NCBI GenBank assembly: GCA_964454025.1
Contig: CAYVRP010000006.1
Location: 52,862 to 116,861, forward strand
DNA from: JAFGBI01 sp964454025
GTDB taxonomy: Bacteria > Myxococcota_A > Polyangia > Polyangiales > Polyangiaceae
Direction of reading: 5' to 3'
Length of the DNA: 64,000 nucleotides
A program made the position numbers and the translations under genes. Positions 1 through 7,531 of the stretch are shown piece by piece. The first letter of the stretch is position 1, and the number at the start of each line of letters is the position of its first letter. Under the pieces are notes generated by a model that ran no database searches, had not been told where the DNA came from, and worked only from the letters and a program-made list of their open reading frames with translations.

Positions 1-22
1 AGCGCCTCCAGCGGACGCCTGC

Positions 23-670
23 ATGACCGCCCCTCCCACCCGCCGCCGCTCCTCCCGAGCTCGCGCCGCGCCCGCCGCCGACGAGGCGACGGGGCCGTGC
101 ATGCTCACCTCGGGCGCCCTCATGCGCTGGATGGACGTCGACCGCAAGACCGTCCACAACTGGATTCGGCTCGGGCACCTCTCGGGGCTCCGGACGCCGG
201 GAGGGCAGATGCGCTTCCTGCGCTCCGAGGTGGTGCGCTTCATGCGGCGCTGCAACTTCCCGGTGCCGGCGCGGCTCGGCGGCGCCGTCTGCCGCGTGGC
301 CTGCGTCGGCCCGGCGCTCGTGGGCGGCGACCCGCGCGCCGCGGGGGCGCCGGTCCTGGAGCGCTTCGAGTTGCTGTTCGACGCCGCGCTCGCCGCCGCC
401 GACGGCGGCTACGACCTGATCGTGGTCGATCTCGACGCCACCGCGCTCACGGCGGCGATCGAGCTGGTCCGGGCGCTGCGCCGGCGCCCCCTGACCCGAC
501 CGCTGCCCGTGGTCGGCGTGAGCGCCCACGCCGACGTGCGCGAGTCGTTCGTGCTCGCGGGCGGCGACGCGGTGGTGTCGGACCCGGCGGCGCTCGACCG
601 CGTCTGGGCGCTCTTCCTCGGCGAGTCGGGCGCCGACGGCGCCCCGCCGCCCGCTACTGGCAGCCGGTGA
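23..670 (+). CDS. HTH (MerR/excisionase-like) DNA-binding protein with pseudo-receiver domain
   Basis: Probable transcription regulator of 215 aa. Residues about 27-75 form a winged-helix/MerR-type DNA-binding domain with the run KTVHNWIRLGHL followed by RFLRSEVVRFMRR. Residues about 90-200 look like a CheY-type receiver: a strand ending VVDLD could hold the phospho-acceptor Asp, but the N-terminal acidic pair is absent and the conserved C-terminal Lys is replaced (GGDAVVSDP), so it is probably phosphorylation-independent. The first 26 residues are low complexity; an in-frame ATG at 101 (MLTSG) is an alternative start. A close paralogue lies at 38594-39199. The 3' end overlaps the convergent SGNH hydrolase gene by 17 bp. 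The DNA-binding fold is well supported; targets are unknown. Confidence 0.8.
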   Translation: MTAPPTRRRSSRARAAPAADEATGPCMLTSGALMRWMDVDRKTVHNWIRLGHLSGLRTPGGQMRFLRSEVVRFMRRCNFPVPARLGGAVCRVACVGPALVGGDPRAAGAPVLERFELLFDAALAAADGGYDLIVVDLDATALTAAIELVRALRRRPLTRPLPVVGVSAHADVRESFVLAGGDAVVSDPAALDRVWALFLGESGADGAPPPATGSR

Positions 671-1541
671 AGGCCGCGTCGAACAGCGCCGCCCCGAGCA
701 CGGCGTGGCCCTTGGCGTTGAAATGGATGCCGTCGAGGGAGTAGTCGCGGCAGAGGTAGTCGGGGTTGCCGCAGGACAGCAGGGCGTACGCGTCCACCAC
801 GTGATCGACGGTCCCGTCGGCGAGCTGCTCGCGGATCCACGTGTTCAGCCGCCGCGTGTCGGCGGCGCGCTTGGCGTTGAAGTAGCGCGTGAAACCGCCC
901 CACGGCGCCACCGTCAGCGCCACCACCCGCATCCCGCGCTGCCGGGCGCGGGAGTAGATGTCCAGCAGGTCCCGGGCCACCTTCTCCGGGCTGCGCCCGG
1001 CGGTTTCGTCGCTGTAGAGGTCGTTCACCCCGCCGAACACGACGAGGTGCGTGAACGGCGTCGCGCTGGGGAGGATGTCGCGGAGGAACCGCCGGCGCAT
1101 CTGGTTCACCATGTCGGCCCCCTTGCCGTGGTTCTCCACCCGTGACCGCGGGCAGCGCTCGGTGATGGGGGCGAGGTAGGCGCCGCCGTGGGAGCGCGCG
1201 TCGGTGAGCGAATCGCCGAGCGCGGCGACGACGACGGGGGCCGACGGCACGATGGCCGGCGCCGGGGCGGCGCCGAGCGGGCCAGGGACCGGTGCCGGCG
1301 CGACGGCGCCCGCGGCCGATGGCAGCAGCGACCCGGCGGGGTCGAGTGGGGGCGGCGCGGGCGCGGCGCGGCTCGACGGGCGGGGCGCCCCCGGGGGAGC
1401 CCCCCGCCGCGCGGACGCCATCGCCGGGGGCGCGTCGGCTCGCGCTCCGGGCGTCGCGGCGAGGAGCCAGACCGCGCTCAGGCCCGCGGCGGCGACGAGG
1501 ACCGGGACGAGCGCCCGAGCAGTGGTCGTGGACCGGCGCAT
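654..1541 (-). CDS. SGNH/GDSL-family hydrolase, exported
   Basis: Predicted exported esterase/lipase-like hydrolase of 295 aa. A signal-peptide-like N-terminus (basic MRRSTTTAR, then a hydrophobic stretch ending in ARA) is followed by a Pro/Ala-rich linker to about residue 105. The catalytic domain shows the SGNH blocks in order: GDSL with the nucleophilic Ser, the Gly block (NHGKGADM), the Asn block (GGVND) and the C-terminal DGIHF carrying Asp and His. An in-frame ATG at 1559 would add six residues; 1541 is preferred because it opens the signal peptide and sits 8 nt from a TAGATT hexamer. The substrate cannot be read from sequence; carbohydrate deacetylation and lipid ester hydrolysis are both possible for the family. 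Confidence 0.88.
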   Translation of the reverse strand: MRRSTTTARALVPVLVAAAGLSAVWLLAATPGARADAPPAMASARRGAPPGAPRPSSRAAPAPPPLDPAGSLLPSAAGAVAPAPVPGPLGAAPAPAIVPSAPVVVAALGDSLTDARSHGGAYLAPITERCPRSRVENHGKGADMVNQMRRRFLRDILPSATPFTHLVVFGGVNDLYSDETAGRSPEKVARDLLDIYSRARQRGMRVVALTVAPWGGFTRYFNAKRAADTRRLNTWIREQLADGTVDHVVDAYALLSCGNPDYLCRDYSLDGIHFNAKGHAVLGAALFDAAFTGCQ

Positions 1542-1549
1542 CGCCCCGC

Positions 1550-1558
1550 AATCTAGCA
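1550..1558 (-). promoter_or_regulatory. Candidate extended -10 promoter (TGCTAGATT) of the SGNH hydrolase
   Basis: On the minus strand the sequence reads TGCTAGATT, an extended -10 element (TGn plus TAGATT). The hexamer ends 8 nt before the ATG at 1541, so the transcript would begin at or beside the start codon. No convincing -35 box was seen. It belongs to the recurrent class described in the findings. Confidence 0.4.
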
Positions 1559-1681
1559 CGCGGCTCCGCGGCGCGTACGGAGGACGTCCCCGGGGGCGCG
1601 AGGCGGGGCGCCAGGGAGCGCAGACTCGTGTAGGCTTCCGCCCCCCCCGGCGCCGCCCCCGGGCGCGCGCCGGCCCTGGTG

Positions 1682-2380
1682 ATGCGTCGCCTCGTCGACA
1701 CCTACCTGAAGACGCGCAAGGTCCCCGACCTGTTCATGAACACGTACGTGTTCCGGCCGGCTTCGACGCCGCTGGTGCTGCTGCTCGCCCCGACGCCGGT
1801 GACGCCGAACCAGGTGACGCTGGCCTCGTTCGGGGTGGCGCTCGGCGCCGCGACCGTGCTGATCGCGTGGCTCGGCTACCCGGGGCTCGTGGTGGGGACC
1901 GCCGTCTTCTCGTTCGCCTACGTGCTCGACTGCGTTGACGGGATGCTGGCGCGCCTGCGCGGTACGGCGTCGCCGGCGGGGCACCTGTTCGACTTCCTGA
2001 TGGACGAGATCAAGTCCTTCGTGCTGCTCGGCGCCGTGTCGCTGCGCCTGTACCGCGAGTCGGTCGACGCGCGGTATCTCGTGGTCGGGATCGTGGGGCT
2101 CGTCTGCCTCGCCACCGGCATCGCGATCACGACGTTCCAGCGGCGCCCGGAGGTGGCGGGGCCGCGCGGGGAGGCGGCGCCCGCGCCGCCGTCGCTCGTG
2201 CGCCGCGGGCTCGGGTTCGGGGTCGCGGCGCTGAAGCTCGTCGTCCACTACCCGTCCTATCTCTTCATCGTCGGCCTGCTGGGTCGGATCGAGCTCTACC
2301 TGTTCCCCTACGTGGCCGTCGTCGCGCTCTACGCGCTGCGATCGCTCGGCTGGCTCGCGCTCCGCTTCGGGTGGCGGTGA
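1682..2380 (+). CDS. CDP-alcohol phosphatidyltransferase family membrane protein
   Basis: Integral membrane enzyme of 232 aa that should transfer a phosphoryl-alcohol from a CDP-linked donor in phospholipid or phosphoglycolipid synthesis. The complete family signature D-x2-D-G-x2-A-R-x8-G-x3-D-x3-D is present: DCVDGMLAR, then eight residues, G, HLF, D, FLM, D. The Asp residues bind the metal and the CDP. Several hydrophobic segments flank the motif. A GTG directly upstream (1679) is an alternative first codon. The acceptor alcohol is not determined by the motif; a soluble inositol or glycerol-type acceptor is as likely as another lipid. The gene is divergent from the hydrolase and converges on the next one. 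Confidence 0.9.
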   Translation: MRRLVDTYLKTRKVPDLFMNTYVFRPASTPLVLLLAPTPVTPNQVTLASFGVALGAATVLIAWLGYPGLVVGTAVFSFAYVLDCVDGMLARLRGTASPAGHLFDFLMDEIKSFVLLGAVSLRLYRESVDARYLVVGIVGLVCLATGIAITTFQRRPEVAGPRGEAAPAPPSLVRRGLGFGVAALKLVVHYPSYLFIVGLLGRIELYLFPYVAVVALYALRSLGWLALRFGWR

Positions 2381-2410
2381 CCCGACCGCCCGCCGCGCGC
2401 GGTCGCGCCC

Positions 2411-2428
2411 CCTCCCCGCCGGGGGAGG
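2411..2428. terminator. GC stem-loop between convergent genes
   Basis: Inverted repeat CCTCCCC - GCCG - GGGGAGG: a perfect 7-bp stem with a 4-nt loop in the 57-bp gap between the stop codons at 2380 (plus) and 2438 (minus). No T tract follows on either strand. The position suggests transcript-end formation in both directions, but this is inference. Confidence 0.4.
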
Positions 2429-2437
2429 CGCGGCCGC

Positions 2438-3508
2438 TCAGGGCGCCGTGCGCTCGGCCTCGTCCGGGGGCTCGTCCGTCGCCTCCTGCAAGGCCTCGGC
2501 CACCAGGGCCTTCAGCTCCTCGTCAGCGGGCGTCGTCGGGCGTGCGCGCGGTCGCCGCGCCTCGGGCAGCGTCGCGAGCAGGGCGTCGAGCTCGTCCAGC
2601 GAGCCCTCCTCGAGCCCCGGCTCACCGCCGCCCCGCGGCGCCGATCCTGGCCGCGGCTTGCGGCCGAGCGCGCGGGTGAGCCAGGGTCGCGTCTCCGAGA
2701 GCTCCACCCCGCCGCGCGCGACCCGCGCGGGATCCCGCCGGAGCGCCTCCACCAGGGCCTCGTTCGACTCGACCCACGCCCAGGCCTCGGAGAAGGCCGC
2801 GGCCTGGGTCGCGTCGAGGGCGCGCCGGGCGCCGCGCACGGCGTGCCCACCGAGCTTGGCGAACAGCGCGGTGGCGACCGCGAGCTCGCCCGGGCCGAGC
2901 CGCGTGGCGCGGGCGACCCGGGGCCCGCCGCAGCTCTTCTGGTAGATGTAGGAGCCCTGCAGGAGGAGCACGCCGAAGCCGAGGAGCACGCCGGTCAGAT
3001 CCGCGGTGACGTCCGCGGGCGCCTCGATCGCCTCGCCCTCGGGGAGCGTCTCGGCGAGAAAGACGAAGCTTAGCAGCCGCGCGAGGTTGGCGCCGAGCAG
3101 GACGGGGTGCCCGAGCTCGAGCGCGGGGACGGTGATGCGCCACGTCTCGCCCGTGTCCTCGAGCCGCGGGAGCGGCTCCTCGCCCGCGCCGCCGAACCCA
3201 CAGCCGTCGCCGCAGCCGCCGTGGTGGCCGGCCCGGCCGTCGCCGCAGCCGCCCCCGCCGCAGTCGTGGTCGAGGCCCACCACCCGGGTGCGGGTCGGGA
3301 TGTCGGTCATCCCCGCGTGGCGCTTCAACCGTGTGACCAGACGCTTCACGCTCGGCTCGTCGGCACGAAACTCGTCGGGGAAGAACTCGCTCGTCGGGAG
3401 CACCAGCGGTCGCTCGCCCAGCTCGTCGCCGAGCCGCGAGCGCAGCCGCGCGAGCCGCTCTACGACGCCGCGGAGGGCGGGGGCGCTCGGGAGGTCCACG
3501 GGGTCCAT
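2438..3508 (-). CDS. Hypothetical protein with Cys/His/Gly-rich segment
   Basis: Unrecognised soluble protein of 356 aa. Residues about 80-108 carry an unusual low-complexity insert rich in Cys, His and Gly (DHDCGGGGCGDG, then HHGGCGDGCGFGG), a possible metal-binding or flexible loop between two ordered parts. A hydrophobic stretch at about residues 178-200 (GVLLGFGVLLLQGSYIYQK) resembles a buried helix more than a membrane span. The C-terminus (about 275-356) is charged and probably disordered. Codon use matches the neighbours, so it is a genuine gene. A short AGG precedes the ATG at 3508. No function is assigned. Confidence 0.7.
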   Translation of the reverse strand: MDPVDLPSAPALRGVVERLARLRSRLGDELGERPLVLPTSEFFPDEFRADEPSVKRLVTRLKRHAGMTDIPTRTRVVGLDHDCGGGGCGDGRAGHHGGCGDGCGFGGAGEEPLPRLEDTGETWRITVPALELGHPVLLGANLARLLSFVFLAETLPEGEAIEAPADVTADLTGVLLGFGVLLLQGSYIYQKSCGGPRVARATRLGPGELAVATALFAKLGGHAVRGARRALDATQAAAFSEAWAWVESNEALVEALRRDPARVARGGVELSETRPWLTRALGRKPRPGSAPRGGGEPGLEEGSLDELDALLATLPEARRPRARPTTPADEELKALVAEALQEATDEPPDEAERTAP

Positions 3509-3616
3509 CCTGGCAGACGCGGCCCGCCTCCGCCATCTCGCCGGCCCGCGTCCGGCGGGCGTGGCCGCGCGGGATGGTGGCGGAGGGCACCCTCCGCGCG
3601 CCCCGCGGCCCCGCCC

Positions 3617-4096
3617 TCAGCCTGGCTGCCCGCGGCGCCTCCGCTCGAGCTCGGCCAGCCGCGTGATGACTCCACGGGCGACGATCTCGAGCACCTCGAC
3701 CACCACCGCGTCGCGCGCCGAGGCGGGCCCGCTGAACGTCAGCGTTCCCTTGGCGGGCTTGCCCTTGGGGAGCTGGCCCGGCGCCTGGCAGCGCACCCGG
3801 ACGACGTCGCCCCGCTGCTCGATCACGAGGTCGGTGACGAAATAGCGGTAGGTGATGGTGCTCCCTCGGCCGGCGCCCCAGACGGCGCGGCGCGTCTCGC
3901 GCTGGAGGAACTCGCGCAGCCGCTGCTCGTAGTAGCCGGCGCGAGGGACCGAGGCGGGGAACTCGAGGTGATCGAGCACGACGCGCGGGCGCCCGGCGGG
4001 GCTCGGGGCCGCCGCCGCCGGCGGCGCGGTCGCCCCGGCGGGTCCCGAGCCCACCAGCAACGCGAGGGCGAGGGTCGCCGCGCGGAGCAAGCGCAT
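3617..4096 (-). CDS. Hypothetical exported protein
   Basis: Small exported protein of 159 aa with a clear signal peptide (MRLLRAATLALALLVG, cleavage near AGA). The mature part begins with a Pro/Ala linker, then an alpha/beta-looking domain with residues FVTDLVIEQRGDVVRVRCQ and a basic C-terminal helix (TRLAELERRRRG). No family was recognised. The ORF stays open far upstream to 4597, but that portion lies across the assembly gap and antisense to glpA. The ATG at 4096 is preferred because it starts the signal peptide and has a TACCCT hexamer 9 nt upstream. Confidence 0.7.
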   Translation of the reverse strand: MRLLRAATLALALLVGSGPAGATAPPAAAAPSPAGRPRVVLDHLEFPASVPRAGYYEQRLREFLQRETRRAVWGAGRGSTITYRYFVTDLVIEQRGDVVRVRCQAPGQLPKGKPAKGTLTFSGPASARDAVVVEVLEIVARGVITRLAELERRRRGQPG

Positions 4097-4105
4097 GACC
4101 CGGGG

Positions 4106-4111
4106 AGGGTA
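4106..4111 (-). promoter_or_regulatory. Candidate -10 hexamer TACCCT
   Basis: Minus-strand TACCCT ending 9 nt before the ATG at 4096, the same short spacing seen upstream of several other genes here. No -35 box is evident. Consistent with a leaderless transcript. Confidence 0.3.
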
Positions 4112-4211
4112 GGGGCGCCTGGGCGCCCCGGCCAAGTAAGCGCCGGCGTCGCCCGGGGGAGCCCGGCCGCTGCTTGCGCGCGCGGCGCCCCCAGGCGAAC
4201 ACTCTCCGGCC

Positions 4212-6101
4212 ATGAGCCCCGTCGCGAGCGCGCTCGGCGCGTCCGGTGCGCGACCGCCCGTCGCCAGCGTGGACGTGGTGGTCATCGGGGGTGGGATCAA
4301 CGGGCTCGGCGTCGCGCGCGCCCCCGCCCCGCGGGGGGGGGGGGGGGGGGGGGGGGGGTGGGGCGGCGCGGGGCGCGGGCCGCGCGGGGCCGCGGCCCGC
4401 GGNNNNNNNNNNCCGCCCTGGCGCCCCGGGGCGCGCGCGGTCGGGGCGTCGGGGGCGCGGGCGCCCGGCGCCGGGGGGGCCGGGGGGGGCCCCGGGGGGG
4501 GGGGGCCCGGGCGCGGCGCCGCGCGCGACGCCGCCCTGCGGGGGCTGCGGGTCGCGCTGTTCGAACGGGACGACTTCGCGCGCGGCGCGAGCGGCAACTC
4601 GACCGGCTTCCTGCACGGCGGACCCCGCTATCTGCTCGACGACCCGCGCGTCACCCGCGACTCCTGCCTGGACTCAGGGCACGTACAGCGCATCGCGCCC
4701 CACCTCGTCTTCCGCGTGCCGGCGCTGGTCCCCATCGAGCGGGCTCGCGGCCGTTGGTCCTGGCTGCTCCACGACGCCTTCTTCACCGCGTACGATCGCT
4801 TCCGGCACCTGAAGCGCGGCCAGCCGCACCAGCGGCTCGACGCCCGGCAGCTGGCGCGGATCGTGCCGGGGCTTCGCGGTGACTTCGTCGGCGCCGTCAG
4901 CTTCGACGAGTGGGGGGTGGACGGCGTCCGGCTCTGTGTCGAGAACGCGCTCGACGCCCGCGCGCACGGCGCCGCGATCCACAACCACACGGCGGTGACC
5001 GAGGTCGTGCGCGGTCCGGACGGTGCGGTCGCGGGCGTTCGGTTCGCGAGCGTCCTCGACGGGGACCGCGGGTTCGTGGCCGCCCCGGTCGTCGTCAACG
5101 CCACGGGGGCCTGGGCGCCCCTCGCGGCGGCCTGCGCGGGGATCGCCCCGGACGCGGCCGCCGTGCGGCCCGGCAAGGGGATCCACGTCTACTACGACCG
5201 GCCCCTCACCGACGTGGCGATCGTCACCGAAGCGATCGACGGGCGGCAGGTGTTCGTGCTGCCGTGGCACGACCTCACCGTGGTCGGCACCACCGACGAC
5301 GACTACTACGGGGATCTCGACGCGGTGGTGGCGACCGTCGACGAGGTCCGCTACCTCCGTCAGGCCGCCGCGCGCCTCCTCCCCGCGGTCGGTCGGGCGC
5401 GGGCGATCGGGACCTGGGCCGGCGTCCGCCCCACGCTCTTCGCCTGGGGCCGGCCCGAGGACGCCCTCCCCCGCGCGCACCGGATCGTCGATCACGCGGC
5501 GCACGGCGTGCCCGGCTTCTATTCCATGCTCGGCGGCAAGCTCGCGAGCTACCGGCTCTTCGCGGAGGCGATGACCGACCTGGTCGCGGCGCGGGTCGGG
5601 GGGGCCGGGCCCTGCCGCACGGCGACGTCCCCGCTCCCCGGCGCGGTGGGGGGCTCGCCCGCCGTGGCGGCGGGGGGCGGGCTCGTCCCCGCGACGGTGC
5701 TCCGGCACCTCGTCGGTCGTCATGGCGCCGCGGCGTCGGCGATCCTCGCGCGGATCGCGGCTCGCCCGCGGGAGGCGCGCCGGCTCTGCGCGTGCGGTCC
5801 CGTGACGGAGGCGGAGGTCCGGCACGTCGTCGAGCACGAGTGGGCGCGCACGGTCGCCGACGTGATGCGCAGGACCCGCCTCGGCCTCGGTTGCTGCGGC
5901 GGGATGCGCTGCCTCGCGGACTGCGCGGCCGTGGTCGCGGACGCCACGGGGCGGGACGCCGCGACCGCGGCGGCCACGGCGCGCGAGCTGCTCGCGGTCA
6001 CCGCCCGTGCCCGCCTGCCCGCGCTGGGGCCGGAGCAGGCCCGGCAGGAGGCGCTCGCCCTGGCGCTCGCGCGGGCCGAGCTCACGGAGGCGCCCGCGTG
6101 A
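4212..6101 (+). CDS. glpA: FAD-dependent glycerol-3-phosphate dehydrogenase, subunit A (interrupted by assembly gap)
   Basis: Catalytic FAD subunit that oxidises sn-glycerol 3-phosphate to dihydroxyacetone phosphate and passes electrons to the respiratory chain. The N-terminus has the Rossmann GxGxxG motif (VVVIGGGINGLGVAR), then after the gap ALRGLRVALFERDDFARGAS and NSTGFLHGGPRYLL, typical of the GlpA/GlpD family. The C-terminus has the BFD-like [2Fe-2S] pattern of the anaerobic GlpA: CAC near 5790, then RRTRLGLGCCGGMRC near 5875-5910, which argues for GlpA over GlpD. The stop overlaps the glpB GTG start by 4 bp (GTGA), indicating translational coupling. About 207 bp of G/C homopolymer and 10 Ns (4320-4526) split the FAD motif from the next strand; the true gene should be about 69 codons shorter. 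Confidence 0.88.
   Translation: MSPVASALGASGARPPVASVDVVVIGGGINGLGVARAPAPRGGGGGGGGWGGAGRGPRGAAARXXXXPPWRPGARAVGASGARAPGAGGAGGGPGGGGPGRGAARDAALRGLRVALFERDDFARGASGNSTGFLHGGPRYLLDDPRVTRDSCLDSGHVQRIAPHLVFRVPALVPIERARGRWSWLLHDAFFTAYDRFRHLKRGQPHQRLDARQLARIVPGLRGDFVGAVSFDEWGVDGVRLCVENALDARAHGAAIHNHTAVTEVVRGPDGAVAGVRFASVLDGDRGFVAAPVVVNATGAWAPLAAACAGIAPDAAAVRPGKGIHVYYDRPLTDVAIVTEAIDGRQVFVLPWHDLTVVGTTDDDYYGDLDAVVATVDEVRYLRQAAARLLPAVGRARAIGTWAGVRPTLFAWGRPEDALPRAHRIVDHAAHGVPGFYSMLGGKLASYRLFAEAMTDLVAARVGGAGPCRTATSPLPGAVGGSPAVAAGGGLVPATVLRHLVGRHGAAASAILARIAARPREARRLCACGPVTEAEVRHVVEHEWARTVADVMRRTRLGLGCCGGMRCLADCAAVVADATGRDAATAAATARELLAVTARARLPALGPEQARQEALALALARAELTEAPA
4320..4526. other. Assembly artefact: G/C homopolymers and a 10-N scaffold gap inside glpA
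   Basis: Ten Ns at 4403-4412 are flanked by almost pure G or C sequence, including a run of more than 20 G with a single T. The gene sequence before it ends ...GLGVAR and after it resumes with DAALRGLRV..., which are adjacent residues in GlpA proteins. The whole segment is therefore best read as unresolved sequence, not a real insertion. G runs are typical of no-signal calls in two-colour short-read chemistry (inference). Confidence 0.85.
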
Positions 6102-7312
6102 GCCGCCGCGTCGTGGTCGTCGGGGCCGGCGCCGCCGGGACGGCGGCGGCCTGGGCCGCCGCGCGCGCCGGGGCGGCCGTGGGCGTCGGGAGCGATCGTC
6201 CGGGCGCGAGCGAGCTTGGCACGGGCGCGGTCGACGACGTCGCGGTCGCGGCGGTCGACGCGGCGCCGATCGAGCCCGACGTCGCGGCGTTCAGTGCGGC
6301 CCTGGGGCTGTGGCACCTGGGCGAGCGAGGGGTGCGGCTCGCCACGCCGGGCGGGGTGGTGCGCGCCGCGCGCGGGTGCGACCGCGCGCTGCTCGATCTC
6401 GCCCCGCTCGCGGGGGCGTGCGTCGCCGTCGTCGACCTCGGGCGCGCGGCGCCCGACGCGCGGCTGCTCGCGCGCGGCCTCGCCGCCGGGGCCTGGGCGC
6501 GCGCGACGGGCACGCGCTTCGAGCCGGTGGCCGTGGATCCTCCGCCGGCGCTCGCGGGCGCGCGCGGCGCGGCGCCCGCGCCCCCGCTCGCGGCCCTCGG
6601 CGAGCGTCTCGTCGCTGCCCGCGGCGCCGCGGCGCGCGCGCCCGACGCCTGGCTGCTCCCGGCCTGGCCGGGGCTCGACGCCCCCGCCGTCGCCGCTCTC
6701 CGGGCGGCGCTCGGCCAGCCCCTCGGCGAGGTGACGTCGCGCCCTGGGGAGGTCGCCGGCGCGCGCTTCGCCCAGGCGCGGGAGGCGCTGCTGCAGGTGC
6801 TCGCCGTCGAGCGCAGGGCGGGCCGCGCGGTGACGGTGACGGCCGGTCCCGCCGTCACCCTCGAGGCGCCGCCGGACGGACGGCGCGAGTGGCTGGCGGC
6901 CGACGCCGTCGTGCTCGCCGTCGGCGGCCTGATCGCGGGTGGCGTCGCGCTCGACGACGCCGCCGCCCCGGGCGCGCCCGCGTTTCGGCTCGGGGTCGAC
7001 GCCGACGTCAGGCTCGCGCTCGGGGGTCGCGCGCTCGACCCCGTCGCGTCACTCCACGGCGTCGACCTGGTCGAGCTCGGACTCACCGCGCTCGATCGGG
7101 TCGGGGGGGACGTCGACGAACGGGGGCGGGTCCGGGGCGACGCCGACCGGCTCCCGACCGGGGGCGTCGCGCCGCCCGGGACCGAGGTGGTCCTGTCGCG
7201 CCGGACGGTGCCCCTCTGGGCCGCGGGCGGCTGTGTCGCGGAGCGGCCGCGCACCCTGCTCGAGGCCGTGCGGGCGGGCATCGCGGCGGGGCGAGGCGCC
7301 GCCGGCGCCTGA
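6098..7312 (+). CDS. glpB: Glycerol-3-phosphate dehydrogenase, subunit B-like flavoprotein
   Basis: Predicted second flavin subunit of the GlpABC-type glycerol-3-phosphate dehydrogenase, 404 aa. It starts at a GTG that overlaps the glpA stop (GTGA). The N-terminus has a Rossmann motif (VVVVGAGAAGTAAAWAAARAG) and then ASELGTGAVDDVAV, matching the Ser/Gly-rich segment after the first beta-alpha-beta unit in GlpB. The C-terminus closes with a second FAD-binding strand (LWAAGGCV) and an Ala-rich helix. The middle is Ala/Arg rich and diverged. In the classic enzyme GlpC, an Fe-S membrane protein, anchors the complex; no glpC follows here. Identification rests on context plus the N-terminal pattern. 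Confidence 0.75.
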   Translation: MSRRVVVVGAGAAGTAAAWAAARAGAAVGVGSDRPGASELGTGAVDDVAVAAVDAAPIEPDVAAFSAALGLWHLGERGVRLATPGGVVRAARGCDRALLDLAPLAGACVAVVDLGRAAPDARLLARGLAAGAWARATGTRFEPVAVDPPPALAGARGAAPAPPLAALGERLVAARGAAARAPDAWLLPAWPGLDAPAVAALRAALGQPLGEVTSRPGEVAGARFAQAREALLQVLAVERRAGRAVTVTAGPAVTLEAPPDGRREWLAADAVVLAVGGLIAGGVALDDAAAPGAPAFRLGVDADVRLALGGRALDPVASLHGVDLVELGLTALDRVGGDVDERGRVRGDADRLPTGGVAPPGTEVVLSRRTVPLWAAGGCVAERPRTLLEAVRAGIAAGRGAAGA

Positions 7313-7403
7313 GGCCGAGGGGGCCGTCGCCGGCGCGCGCCGCGCGGGAGGACGACGCGCCGGACGCGCACCGTGGCGGCGCCGAGGCGGCACCTGATAG
7401 GAA

Positions 7404-7442
7404 CGTGACCCGGACCGCGCGGCGAGCGCGTTCACGGTCACG
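7404..7442. promoter_or_regulatory. Inverted repeat CGTGACC/GGTCACG upstream of the glycoside hydrolase
   Basis: Two 7-bp arms, CGTGACC at 7404-7410 and GGTCACG at 7436-7442, separated by 25 bp, lie about 90 bp upstream of the GH9 start in the 219-bp gap after glpB. It could be an operator for cellulase expression or a transcript end for glp. Nothing else supports a function. Confidence 0.2.
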
Positions 7443-7531
7443 CGGCGCGAGCGCCGCCGGGTCGCGCGCTGGTTGACTCGCATGCCGGCCCGCCTACGAT
7501 GGCGCCACCCCGAAGGAGAGGAACGAGAGAG

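Noticed and set aside
4320..4526. Real Gly/Ala-rich insertion domain in GlpA
   Set aside because: Contains Ns, is homopolymeric, and separates motif residues that are adjacent in the family; an assembly artefact is far more likely.
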